Below, piece by piece: positions 41,160-50,193 of a stretch of DNA of 64,000 bases (its first letter is position 1; each line of letters begins with the position of its first letter). The position numbers and the translations under genes are program-made. The stretch lies in the NCBI RefSeq assembly GCF_013155275.1, contig NZ_JABJXS010000013.1, positions 1 through 64,000 on the forward strand, read 5' to 3'. Source of the stretch: Brenneria sp. hezel4-2-4 (GTDB lineage: Bacteria; Pseudomonadota; Gammaproteobacteria; Enterobacterales; Enterobacteriaceae). The notes beneath the pieces were generated by a model. It had not been told where the DNA came from, did no database searches, and was given only the letters and a program-made list of their open reading frames with translations.

Positions 41160-44100
41160 TCATGGTCTCTCTGCTGCTTTCAGCCAGTCTGAAACACCAT
41201 TAACACCCATTGAAAGTAGCATGTCTTGTAATGCCACAACACGTTGTAACATTGCACTTTGATCTGATTCCTCGCGTTCTTCTGCTTCTGCAAAAAGGCG
41301 AGTCATCAACTGAGTAAGGCTGTTATTGTGATCATACAGGTATTGTCTGTTATGACGGGCATAAGCTAGATATATTTCGGTGACTGCCAGTGCTTGCTCT
41401 GGATCGAGCTGTGAAATCGCGTTCAGCCATTCATGAAATCTGAAGAATTGATGTTGTTTACCCTCACCGCTACCCTCATTTTCAAAAACCGAAAAACAGC
41501 GAGCCACAATTTCTAATGGTATGAATATGACATCTTCGCTATCGTCAAAGATATGATCCAGTTGCTTGGCAACATCCAGGGCATGCTGGCCATCTGCATT
41601 TAAACCCGCTTTAATTCCCTCTAGGCACTGCTCCCTATGTTGTCGAATATTTTCATCATTTACCCAAACAGTAGTTGCACCATGCCAGGCTTCTGTTTTG
41701 TCCAATGTATTCAAGTCCCTTAGAAACTTATCAAAATCGATATGTTTGGTCATGGCAGATAAAGCTGAAATACGTCCCCATGTTTCAAAATCTTTATCAC
41801 TTCCCTCACTGTAGATACTTGTTAATAAAGGTTTCACAGTGTCAAAATGATTGTGATAGGCGTAATAAAGACATCTCTCGGCTATTTGCCAAAGTCCATG
41901 AGCATCTTTCATGGCTAGATGGAATAAGTCCCAACCCAGATCAAAAGACTTGTTTTGCATAAATGGTAAACGTTGCAAGATTAAAGCACGAATAGCCTGA
42001 TGTTCATCACTAGCAAATCGCCGCAATGTGGGGACTAACAATGCTGGTAATTTATTACTTTGCTCTAGGAAATTATTAGCCAGAATCATCAAGGCATCGG
42101 TCACATCCCCTTTTGCCATATTGATTCCCGTAGTAATCAAATCGACGGATTCCCCCTCAATTGGATCGGACTCATCAAGCCCTGCAAAACCTATAGCCAA
42201 AAAGATTAGTCGTTCTGCCGCTTGTAGGTCTTGTATGACATTGGCGCAGGCTTCAAGCGCTTTGGCTGAAGAGCTGTTGTATCGCCACTGCATTGGATGT
42301 CTTTCCAGTTCATCTAAAATCTGGTTTGCAAGAAGTGATGCATTAGGTTCCTCCAGCGGTTCCCATTTTCCGTTGGTATTTAAATTGCCATAACGATACG
42401 CCAGGTAAGTAGCAATTCCACTCATAATGTCATCGCGAAATTTTGCGGGGATGTCTATCCAATAACTAGACAAAAAATTTAGGAACCGTAAGGGCTGACG
42501 AGAGGAGGCCTCACGCAATTGCCAGCCAACCTCTTCTTCTCCGCCGATAAGAAATTCATCCCAATCCCGCTGAGTATGACCATCATAATGTAATAATAGT
42601 TGTAGTACTCCGCCATTGCTGATACTTAGAAAAACATCATACGAAAATGGCGCTCCAACTAAACCACCTCGCGAATGAATATAAGGTTGACAAACCAATG
42701 TCCCAGATCTTCTTTCATACTCATCTAATACCATCTGCAATTCGGCGGAACGACGATAACAAGGAATCGGCACAATAAATTCTGCTTGCGCCCTCAATTT
42801 CCACAGGCTGGATTCGGAGGAAAGATATTCATTCCGTACAGTCAAAATATTTTCCATCACCGCATCTTGTATTTGATCGGGGAGGAACCTAAATGCTGAT
42901 TGTATCAATTTGCCTAATTCATAGGAAAGTTCAAACTCTAGCATATTTCGGTCGCACAGCATGCGGCCTATCAGGTCAATATTGGCTTCAGGCGATGAGG
43001 TACAGGCAAGTATACCTAAGTAGAGCAATGCGCCTTCGTGATTAAAACAAAGACGTTCACAGTTTTTTTTCCACCAGTATGAATGTGTTTTCGCATGGTG
43101 AAGAATACCAGATTCAACTGCATCAAACAGAACATCCATACAGTCCACATGGTGCATATCCTGCTGGCTATGAGTAGCTTTGTAGGAGGTCTCACTCAGG
43201 AACCCATGCCGGTAACCTAAACGGGGTTTACCGTAACGTGATGTTTGCACTATACTCCAGCGCTCGATTGATCCTAAGGCTAAATCAAGTAACGCACTGG
43301 ATTGTTCCATACGCAGACGGATAAAATTTTCATTTTTGTTCCCAAATTCATTAACTTGGCAACGCAATTTGCAGTTGAATCTAAATTCTAGTAAATCTTC
43401 GTCACTGATGTCGTCCGTTATATAACGCCAGAGAAAAGCATCGTCCACTACTCCTGCTGTTACACAGCCAGCGATAGCCCTGCCAAGATAACTGTGCTCA
43501 GATCGCGGCATAGTGATCAGCCGTTCAAGTAATGGAGCGACAATGGCAATATTTCCTGACTTAATTTCTGACAGGCGCATCGCCAGTTGGTCTGCAATTC
43601 CATTGCCATCGAACCAATCCAACGCCAGCACTTCCATCCAAAATGACACCACGCCAGCAGTATCAACATTGCTCCATTGAGCAATACGATGAACATGTAT
43701 CCCCACGCCTTCGGCATCCCGGGTCATTTTTAAATAGGGAATCAGGAAGTTGACCCAGAAATGATGCCATTCAATTGAGCCGCCTACGGCATAAATCACC
43801 TGAAAAATATCACGGTGTTTTTCGCGCAAATCGCGTACCAATGACCAGTCTTCATTCTGCGGTTTTTGTTCAGCAAATGATTCTGCTACTAGACGTCTGA
43901 TGTGAAATGCAGCGTTACCCACCAACACCGCTCTGAGTTGTTTTCTGAATTCTCGGCGCTCACCTTGTGCCAACTGAGCTATAAAACTACGGATACTCGG
44001 ACGTACAAATGGAACAGCCGGTAAGCTGTTTATGAACGCATTCAATGTGACGCCATTACGCATGGCTCTGCTTATGACAAGCACATCCAGTAAGGTTTGA

Positions 44101-45734
44101 TGACCAAACGTCAGTTTTCCATCCTGAGTTTCCTGTAGTACATTAAGGCTGCATAGTTTCCGCTGAATGTCCTGAGAGGCTGGAAAGCGCTGATGTGGCA
44201 CCACCAGACTTCGCAAGTGCAACATTTCTGAGGCAATATCTTCAATCGCTTGTATAGCAATATCCCCTAATTCGCTATCGGCAAGCACAACAGTATTTAG
44301 ATAGCGTTGCGCCAGTGCCTGACTTGTCACCACATTGAAACTACCGTCTCTCTGGGCCAATTCAACGAATAATGCCAACTCACGTGGATTTCGAATCAGC
44401 TCGCGAGTATCGGCATTGATAGCCGCAGTCGCAATCCCCAGCGTATCAAGTAATGGTGTAATCTCAGCTTTCCAATCCCATGGCTGGCATTTTAATTCAC
44501 AATCCCAATGTCGTTCGGCAATCTGTCTGTCGTAATGTCTGTCGAAGTCGCGACAGGCGGTAACAACGGTGATATTGGGGAGCAATAGCAGGCGGTCGAT
44601 CTGCGCAAGAAAATACTTGAGTATGCGATGTTCACGGGCGATGGACAACACATCCAAAGAATCAATAACTACTATCACATGGGCGTCTTCAGCCATCCTT
44701 GCAGCTTCCTCTACCCATTTCGGCGATAGGCCCTGAGCATGACGATCTTCTGATGTAACCAAATCGGCGAACTCACGTGATTGAATAAAGAGAGGCACAA
44801 TATCTGAATGGTTTTTTACCCGTTCTTCCAACGCCTCTAGCAATGTAAGCATCACACAAGTTTTTCCTGAGCCCGGAAGACCTGTAAGCAATATGGATCT
44901 CTTCCGGGCATCAATGGCTGCAAGTAGTTCATCCACGACTGGGATAGCAATACGCTGCCCAGCAATATCTCGCCGCCATGACCTGCCAATAGCAGAAGTA
45001 CTGGAAAAAGAATGAAGTATCTCTGCTAGATTCATTGGTGGAACCAGTATTGACCCAGCCTGCTGGACAATGGTCCTAAGATCATCTTTGGTCAAACGAT
45101 ATTGGACAGCGGTAGATAAACCACCATCCCCCATACGCGCACCAAGTTTATCAAGGCTTACCCAGAGCGCATTAAAAGCAGCGTCAGGGTTGCTCACCAT
45201 ATATCGTAAACGTCCCCGTAGCTGCTGCTCCATCTGATCCAGATCATCGCTGGTCACAAAATTGGTTCGACGCAGGAATTCAAACGTTGAAATACTGGGG
45301 GGAGTTTTCGCTAGTTGTTGCGACAAGGTATCATTCAGCACCCGTTGTGCTTTTCCTAAACTTTGTAGATAACTGCTTTCGTCTGGTTGAGATGAGCTGT
45401 GCTCTTTGAGTTTTGCAAGATCGCCAAAGTTATTTCGCGAATAGAAGCGGACATTAACTTTCGGATTATTAGCCAGCAGACGGAAGGCTTTGTCTAGTTC
45501 ATCGCCCAAGTCAGCTATCGTCCAGGCCTTAAAATCGGTTTGATTTTTTTTGCACTGACAGGCGATCAAGACGCCGTCAACTTTGCCAACGACGACATCG
45601 TCAACGGGGTAGCTTATCGAGTCGACTTCAAGCCATAGGAAGTCCTGATCGGACAATATCTTCAATGCCCAATCAAACGCTACCAGGGTCTGGTATCCAT
45701 CGCCACGGTTGGAGCGTATACCTGCAATACTCAT
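41160..45734 (-). CDS. Large nuclease-NTPase protein, probable STAND/Avs-like defence factor
   Basis: The 1524-residue protein starts after AAGGGAATAATTT. Residues 1-70 look like a PD-(D/E)xK nuclease of the DUF4297/Cap4 kind: RGDGYQTLVAFDWAL, Glu36, Asp45-Asp46, then Gln60-Cys-Lys62 in ACQCKKNQ. Residues 281-292 are a Walker A motif (ILLTGLPGSGKT), 352-361 a Walker B (HVIVVIDSLD), and VTACRD near 391 a sensor-like Arg. From about 560 to the end it is helical, HEAT/TPR-like, without clear family motifs. This order, nuclease then P-loop NTPase then long sensor, is that of Avs (AVAST) anti-phage proteins, which destroy DNA after recognising a phage protein. That role is an inference. The gene is alone between inverted repeats and is AT-richer than the core genes. 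Confidence 0.72.
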   Translation of the reverse strand: MSIAGIRSNRGDGYQTLVAFDWALKILSDQDFLWLEVDSISYPVDDVVVGKVDGVLIACQCKKNQTDFKAWTIADLGDELDKAFRLLANNPKVNVRFYSRNNFGDLAKLKEHSSSQPDESSYLQSLGKAQRVLNDTLSQQLAKTPPSISTFEFLRRTNFVTSDDLDQMEQQLRGRLRYMVSNPDAAFNALWVSLDKLGARMGDGGLSTAVQYRLTKDDLRTIVQQAGSILVPPMNLAEILHSFSSTSAIGRSWRRDIAGQRIAIPVVDELLAAIDARKRSILLTGLPGSGKTCVMLTLLEALEERVKNHSDIVPLFIQSREFADLVTSEDRHAQGLSPKWVEEAARMAEDAHVIVVIDSLDVLSIAREHRILKYFLAQIDRLLLLPNITVVTACRDFDRHYDRQIAERHWDCELKCQPWDWKAEITPLLDTLGIATAAINADTRELIRNPRELALFVELAQRDGSFNVVTSQALAQRYLNTVVLADSELGDIAIQAIEDIASEMLHLRSLVVPHQRFPASQDIQRKLCSLNVLQETQDGKLTFGHQTLLDVLVISRAMRNGVTLNAFINSLPAVPFVRPSIRSFIAQLAQGERREFRKQLRAVLVGNAAFHIRRLVAESFAEQKPQNEDWSLVRDLREKHRDIFQVIYAVGGSIEWHHFWVNFLIPYLKMTRDAEGVGIHVHRIAQWSNVDTAGVVSFWMEVLALDWFDGNGIADQLAMRLSEIKSGNIAIVAPLLERLITMPRSEHSYLGRAIAGCVTAGVVDDAFLWRYITDDISDEDLLEFRFNCKLRCQVNEFGNKNENFIRLRMEQSSALLDLALGSIERWSIVQTSRYGKPRLGYRHGFLSETSYKATHSQQDMHHVDCMDVLFDAVESGILHHAKTHSYWWKKNCERLCFNHEGALLYLGILACTSSPEANIDLIGRMLCDRNMLEFELSYELGKLIQSAFRFLPDQIQDAVMENILTVRNEYLSSESSLWKLRAQAEFIVPIPCYRRSAELQMVLDEYERRSGTLVCQPYIHSRGGLVGAPFSYDVFLSISNGGVLQLLLHYDGHTQRDWDEFLIGGEEEVGWQLREASSRQPLRFLNFLSSYWIDIPAKFRDDIMSGIATYLAYRYGNLNTNGKWEPLEEPNASLLANQILDELERHPMQWRYNSSSAKALEACANVIQDLQAAERLIFLAIGFAGLDESDPIEGESVDLITTGINMAKGDVTDALMILANNFLEQSNKLPALLVPTLRRFASDEHQAIRALILQRLPFMQNKSFDLGWDLFHLAMKDAHGLWQIAERCLYYAYHNHFDTVKPLLTSIYSEGSDKDFETWGRISALSAMTKHIDFDKFLRDLNTLDKTEAWHGATTVWVNDENIRQHREQCLEGIKAGLNADGQHALDVAKQLDHIFDDSEDVIFIPLEIVARCFSVFENEGSGEGKQHQFFRFHEWLNAISQLDPEQALAVTEIYLAYARHNRQYLYDHNNSLTQLMTRLFAEAEEREESDQSAMLQRVVALQDMLLSMGVNGVSDWLKAAERP

Positions 45735-45965
45735 AAATTATTCCCTTTCGGAGGGCATTCTTTCCTCCTCATCCAGATGTATTAGCATCACCAAACGTTT
45801 TGGACATGATATTCGTCCTTCTGTAACCATGCCAGAGCGTAAAGTATGCTCTCTTCAAAGAGACGCCATTTAGCATACGCGGATCTTTTGGTGTATCTCA
45901 AACTGAGTACTTACCTATGTTGAGGGGCGACATGACCTGCTCTTAATTGATTAACTTTCTGTGAT
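45735..45965. other. Upstream region of the nuclease-NTPase gene
   Basis: These 230 bases before the large gene hold no open frame worth reporting and must include its promoter. No promoter boxes were strong enough to call. The right inverted repeat starts next to it. Confidence 0.4.
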
Positions 45966-46141
45966 GCTCCTGAAGTCAGCTTCTGGCACAGGTTGTGTGA
46001 AAACCTTGATCAAAATCTGAAGTAGATCGGCTGGTCAAAGAGTCAAATTTTACGTAGGGACTCGGTTTTCGGCCCTATTTGGGCAGTCTCTGCGACCAAA
46101 AAAGTTTTCACCCAGCTTGGGTACCAAGCCGACAGTCAGAT
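45966..46141 (-). repeat. Right inverted repeat of the nuclease-NTPase cassette
   Basis: This is the inverse partner of 40768-40970, about 95% identical in the 75-base core (46023-46097) and weaker inward (GTGTGAAAACCTTGATCAAAATCTGAAG against the left copy). Together the two repeats enclose 5.4 kb holding a single gene. No target-site duplication was recognised. Confidence 0.75.
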
Positions 46142-46228
46142 CTGATAGACCCAGAGTAGTAATATGTCAGATTAAGTACGAATCAACGCAACTTAGCTCA
46201 TTTAAGAATAACCACGCCTAAGCCGTCA

Positions 46229-46543
46229 TCAAATGCCAAAATCTTCTCGAAACCGATCAATCTGATGCATCCGCTCGTGCAGAACCGTCACGATACCGAT
46301 GTCGCCGTTTGATAGTCTGCGCCAGTAGACAACATGTCGCTCGTAGCGAAAGAAGAAACCTTCTACCCCAAATTCGGCGGGCACTGGCCGTGAAACGACC
46401 TCGTGGGTTTCTATCCTGGTAAATGCCTGAAACATGCCGGTAATGTAGCTATCCGCTTGCTCTGTACCCCATCGCTCGCGCGTGTAGCGGTAGATCTCGT
46501 CAAGGCGATAAGAGGCGGCCTCCTGTATGCGGACATTAGCCAT
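46229..46543 (-). CDS. ParE/RelE-family toxin
   Basis: The 104-residue protein follows the ParE pattern: VRIQEAASYRLDEIYRYTRERWGTEQA at the start, with a conserved Arg/Tyr-rich strand region (FFFRYERHVVYWRRL) and ILHERMHQ-like VLHERMHQIDRF at the end. ParE toxins poison DNA gyrase; RelE toxins cut mRNA; the ParE-like ends favour the former. It lies 4 bases after the antitoxin gene in one operon, the normal order. Such pairs stabilise islands. Confidence 0.85.
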   Translation of the reverse strand: MANVRIQEAASYRLDEIYRYTRERWGTEQADSYITGMFQAFTRIETHEVVSRPVPAEFGVEGFFFRYERHVVYWRRLSNGDIGIVTVLHERMHQIDRFREDFGI

Positions 46544-46547
46544 AGGG

Positions 46548-46802
46548 TCAGGCCTTGTTGCGTGCGATGATATCTGCGGCAGTCAGGGAGACGTATGAAG
46601 ATTCTGGTGCAGCAAAGGCATTAGTCAGTTCGGCCTTGAGTCGTGCGAATGCTTCCGCCTCTACCCGCTCTTTGTCCCGGCGGATCAGGTCCCGGATATA
46701 CTCGCTGACGTTGTCGTAAGCGCCGTTTTCGCCTACGTTGGCGGCCACGAAGTCGCTCAGCGGCCCTTTGAGGCGAACGGTCATTGTCGTGGTTCGGGAC
46801 AT
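46548..46802 (-). CDS. ParD-like ribbon-helix-helix antitoxin
   Basis: The 84-residue protein has an N-terminal ribbon-helix-helix region (TTMTVRLKGPLSDFVAANV, then YDNVSEYIRDLIRRDKER, residues 5-45) and a charged helical tail that should wrap the toxin. It is the first gene of the pair, and such antitoxins repress their own promoter. ATG 46802 begins MSRTTTMTV. Confidence 0.85.
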   Translation of the reverse strand: MSRTTTMTVRLKGPLSDFVAANVGENGAYDNVSEYIRDLIRRDKERVEAEAFARLKAELTNAFAAPESSYVSLTAADIIARNKA

Positions 46803-47049
46803 GGTGTGTACCTCATTGATGAATCACGTATTGAATATAAGCAAAAAATAATACAAAAACAACGTAGGACCATAAGCTATGAGGTGTAAATTATATGAAT
46901 AAAAACTCATATTTTCATATAGTTATGAAACGTTGGGGTATTGTGTTTGGCGAGGAGATAATATTAATCGGCAAGGACGATTGAGCTTTGATTGCTGTTT
47001 AAAGGCGCTGCTAATTCGTTTGCTTGACCAGACCCCAAAACAAGGCTAA

Positions 47050-47250
47050 TTTCAAGGCTCAACGGTTACTGACGGTATCACATTAACGTTAATAAACTCA
47101 GACTTAGCAACTCAGCGCTTATCTCGTTTCCCGCTCCAATTCTTGTTCTATAGACTTCCACCAAAGTCTGTAGCTCTCTGATTCAACAGGGTAATCGCTC
47201 TGTTGAGCATCCAGCGAAACCCGCTGAAAACCACCGTCAACCACGCCGAA
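47050..47250 (+). repeat. Direct repeat, left copy, around att
   Basis: About 200 bases here resemble 50310-50510 (roughly 80% by eye), both before the att core (TTCAAGGCT, ACTGA, TTAATAAACT, CTCAGCGCTT) and after it (CTATAGAC, AATCGCTCTGTTG, GCATCCAGCGAAA). Boundaries are approximate. Confidence 0.65.
47122..47155 (+). other. Attachment-site copy (attR) of the tRNA-Gly island
   Basis: TCTCGTTTCCCGCTCCA, the last 17 bases of tRNA-Gly, occurs without the rest of the tRNA and is followed by ATTCTTGTTCTATAGAC, one mismatch from the sequence after the tRNA at 36308. The interval from 36384 to here, 10.7 kb, would be one integrated element. Confidence 0.8.
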
Positions 47251-47470
47251 GTAGTACACAAATTAGTACATGAAAATCGGGTGCGTTATGTTATAGGTGC
47301 CTCCTTATAAGTTCGTGGAACTAAAACGGGTGTGCTTACAGAGGAGCAGGCATGTCGTCGCATCTTGTATCGGGCACTATTTTAATCATCTTAATAGTCT
47401 GGATATATCGCTCAAACCTGTGGCGATTCAGGGGGGCATTGTCTTGCAAGCACTCCTGTAGTCAACGACT

Positions 47471-48361
47471 TCAACCCGGCCCCTCGCTTCCCGCCGCCAG
47501 CAGCGGTACCAGCACGTCACTGATGGGCGTAGGAATACCCTGTGAGCAACCATAACGCTGTACCACGCCGTTACGTATATCCCATTCCAGTGGGCGGTTG
47601 GCCTGTCGGTCGGCGAGAATAGAGGTGCCTAAATCCGCAGGCGCATGTTGAAAACCGTCAACGATCTCCTGCGCAACGTTATCGTGAAGTACCGCACCTT
47701 GCGCACGCGCTACCGTCAGACATTCACGCAGATAAGCCAGGGCCAGCTGTGTTATGTCTTCGCGTGAGAACATCCCCGCACGGCGATTTGCGAGCACCAT
47801 TAGACCTGCAACTGCATTCTGAAGTAGTTTGCGCCAGGCTATCGAGAGAAAATCGGCTGACAGCTCAACCGTGCAGCGCGTGCCGCTGAGCGCATCAGCG
47901 ACCTGTTGTGACTGCGGCACATCCGGCAGCGTCAGACGCGGTTTGGCGCGCAGCCAGACTGAAGCATCCGGCTCGCGCTGTGCCGGAAACCACACGACTG
48001 AAGGCAGCACAGTTGCCCCGTTGACGTAGGGCTCCAGCAGGGTTTTCTGCTCGACGCCGTTTTGCAGGGCACATATTACGGTGTTTTCATTGCACAACGC
48101 GGCCAGCCAGTCGGCGCTGTCAGCCACCTGGGTGGTTTTCACCGCAACAAAGACCAGATCGAATGGATGGGTGACAGTTGACGGATTACTCAATACCGGA
48201 CCTGGCACCACAACTTCACCGTCATCGTGACGCAGAATTAACCGCGGATGCGCGGTGCGCCCGCAAAGGACTGGCGTGCGGTCAACTTCATGCAGTACAG
48301 CGGCGATGGTAGTACCGATAGCACCCGGACCAATAAGAGCAATCGTGGGATGGTCAGACAT
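47471..48361 (-). CDS. Ketopantoate/ApbA-PanE family reductase (2-dehydropantoate 2-reductase-like)
   Basis: The 296-residue protein has an N-terminal Rossmann fold (TIALIGPGAIGTTIAAVL, residues 5-22) and the family's conserved FDLVFVAVKTTQ, ALQNGVEQ and a C-terminal helical domain with the catalytic-type lysine in IAWRKLLQNAV. It probably reduces a 2-oxo acid with NADPH. Housekeeping panE usually lies elsewhere, so this is likely a paralogue with another substrate. Start ATG 48361 follows CAGGAGAATAC; in-frame codons continue upstream into the transporter gene but are a shadow. Confidence 0.85.
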   Translation of the reverse strand: MSDHPTIALIGPGAIGTTIAAVLHEVDRTPVLCGRTAHPRLILRHDDGEVVVPGPVLSNPSTVTHPFDLVFVAVKTTQVADSADWLAALCNENTVICALQNGVEQKTLLEPYVNGATVLPSVVWFPAQREPDASVWLRAKPRLTLPDVPQSQQVADALSGTRCTVELSADFLSIAWRKLLQNAVAGLMVLANRRAGMFSREDITQLALAYLRECLTVARAQGAVLHDNVAQEIVDGFQHAPADLGTSILADRQANRPLEWDIRNGVVQRYGCSQGIPTPISDVLVPLLAAGSEGPG

Positions 48362-48381
48362 TTTGTATTCTCCTGATTTGA

Positions 48382-49209
48382 TTAACCCATCATCAGTGTG
48401 CCGGCGGCAATCACCGTACACGCCAGCATTTTTCTCAGCGTTAAGGTTTCGCCGAGAAACAGATAACCCAGTACAGCGGCAAACAGCACGCTGGTTTCGC
48501 GCAGCGCTGAGACGGCTCCCATCGGTGCAGCCGTCATCGCATAAATAATGATGCCGTAAGCCATCAGCGACACCAGCCCCCCCGCCGCCGCACTGAATAA
48601 ACCGGGCCGCCAGCACAGTAAACTTTTCGTGTCGCGTAAGGCGATATAGAGCGCAGGCATCAGCGCTCCCCACAGCATGCTCATCCACACGGTATAGGAA
48701 AAAGAATTGCCGGAGAGGCGCACGCCCATACCATCCACGACGCTATAGGCGGCGATAAAAGCCCCGGTAGCGAGGGGATATTTGAGGCCTAACACCGACA
48801 GCCTGAGGTTTCTCACGGCAAGCACCAAAATTCCACCAGAAATCAGCCCGATACCGACAAGCGTAGGTAAGGCGATCTTTTCCCCAGCAAAGAGGGCCGC
48901 CCCACAGGTCACCATCAGTGGCGAAGAACCACGTGCAATCGGGTAGGTTTGCCCGAGATCCCCACTTTGATAACTGCGTATCAGACACAGGTTATAGCCT
49001 ACATGCAGTAACGCTGATAACACCGCATACCTTACGCTCGCCCAGGCAGGCAGCGGTAGGAACAGTGCGATGACGACGCAGCTAAACGCGATCGCCACGC
49101 ACATGATAGTCATCGACCACAACCGGTCAGCACTGCCGCGTAATAAGGCATTCCAACTGGCATGCAGCAGGGCGGCGAACAACGTCAGTAAAATAATATG
49201 AGTGGGCAT
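48382..49209 (-). CDS. EamA-family (DMT) membrane transporter
   Basis: The 275-residue protein has about ten membrane helices in two repeated halves. Typical EamA sequences are ALLHASWNALLRGSADR at the start, the SYQSGDLGQTYPIARGSSPL segment, and ALRETSVLFAAVLGYLFLGETLT near the end. The substrate is unknown; with the reductase 20 bases downstream it may export or import a small acid. It lies between a LysR regulator and the reductase, all in the same direction. Confidence 0.87.
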   Translation of the reverse strand: MPTHIILLTLFAALLHASWNALLRGSADRLWSMTIMCVAIAFSCVVIALFLPLPAWASVRYAVLSALLHVGYNLCLIRSYQSGDLGQTYPIARGSSPLMVTCGAALFAGEKIALPTLVGIGLISGGILVLAVRNLRLSVLGLKYPLATGAFIAAYSVVDGMGVRLSGNSFSYTVWMSMLWGALMPALYIALRDTKSLLCWRPGLFSAAAGGLVSLMAYGIIIYAMTAAPMGAVSALRETSVLFAAVLGYLFLGETLTLRKMLACTVIAAGTLMMG

Positions 49210-49284
49210 GTGCTGATGCTAAACAGCCCCTGCCCGGATTTGAAGTGAAATGTTGCCATCATGGCATGAGCAAAGACTCATGCT

Positions 49285-50193
49285 TTAACCGTAACCAAGC
49301 TGTGCCTGTTGTGATTGAGCGAGGAGCCAATTGCGGAATTTTAGGATGTGCGGCTGCGTTTCAGTGCCTCCCGGGCAGACAAAGTAATAGGCGGCAGGTG
49401 AGGGGAACGTTATGTCAAAGAGACGCGTCAGGCTGCCTTCGCGGATTTCTTTTTCAACGTGTCCGCTGCGCGCTAATGCAATGCCCTGACCCAGTAACGC
49501 CGCTTCAATCGTCATATTGGTGTCAGCGAAGCGTACGCTCTCGTGGAGCACATCGGTATTTACGCCGACTTGCTTAAACCATGTGTCCCATTTTGGTACC
49601 AGGTCGGCACCGTCACGCGTCAGGAGCGGGTAGCGCAGCAATTCGGCAGGGTCACTCGGGGTGCCTAAACGTTGTAAAAGGGCCGGGCTGGCAACCGGAA
49701 AGAGCTGTTCCCGGAACATAAACTCCGAATGCAAAGCAGGATAATTACCGTAACCGAAACGGATCGCCACATCGGCATCTTCGCTCGTGAATCTAATGGC
49801 GCTATCTGTGCTTTCGATCGTCACCAGGATCTCCGGATGTACACGTGCCAGATCTGGCAGGCGAGGTAACAGCCACTTTAGCGCGAAAGAATAGGTGGTG
49901 TTGACGCGCAAACGCACCCGGCCTTTTTGTTCACGCAGGTCGGCAAGCGTGGTTTCCAATTTGCTAAAGAATTCGCGCACCAGGGGAGCGAGTGCGGCGC
50001 CAGCAGGCGTTAGCCGCAAGGTTTTACCGCGCTGAAAAAGCTGCAGGCCCCACATTTCCTCCAGACTTTTAAGCTGATGGCTGACCGCACTTTGCGTAAT
50101 AAATAACTCTTCTGCGGCTGAGGTAAACGTGGCGTGGCGAGTGGCGACTTCAAAGGCGCGCAATGTGGCTGTAGGGGGGAGGTCACGCATCAC
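49285..50193 (-). CDS. LysR-family regulator (GcvA-like)
   Basis: The 302-residue protein has the LysR winged helix at the N-terminus (LRAFEVATRHATFTSAAEEL, ITQSAVSHQLKSLEE) and a two-lobed ligand domain (LPRLPDLARVHPEILVTIES, DADVAIRFGYGNYP, GQGIALARSGHVEKE). The N-terminal DLPPTATLRAFE and the DVAIRFG motif are those of the GcvA group. It is upstream of and parallel to the transporter and reductase genes, which it probably controls. Confidence 0.9.
   Translation of the reverse strand: MMRDLPPTATLRAFEVATRHATFTSAAEELFITQSAVSHQLKSLEEMWGLQLFQRGKTLRLTPAGAALAPLVREFFSKLETTLADLREQKGRVRLRVNTTYSFALKWLLPRLPDLARVHPEILVTIESTDSAIRFTSEDADVAIRFGYGNYPALHSEFMFREQLFPVASPALLQRLGTPSDPAELLRYPLLTRDGADLVPKWDTWFKQVGVNTDVLHESVRFADTNMTIEAALLGQGIALARSGHVEKEIREGSLTRLFDITFPSPAAYYFVCPGGTETQPHILKFRNWLLAQSQQAQLGYG

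Larger units (their letters stand above)
46803..47470. other. Gap holding the island's right att copy
   Basis: The gap is AT-rich to about 47040. From about 47050 to 47250 it carries the direct repeat that recurs near 50310-50510, including the att copy at 47122. A short frame at 47352-47555 with a GGAGCAGGC-ATG start and one membrane segment (TILIILIVWIY) could be the relic of a gene; I do not call it. Confidence 0.5.

Noticed and set aside
47352-47555. Small frame of 67 residues with a good ribosome site and one membrane segment
   Set aside because: Its second half runs antisense into the reductase gene. It may be a relic, but there is no family likeness.
48362-48688. N-terminal extension of the reductase by about 109 residues
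   Set aside because: The extension is antisense-like reading within the transporter gene. ATG 48361 has a strong ribosome site and starts the conserved Rossmann fold.
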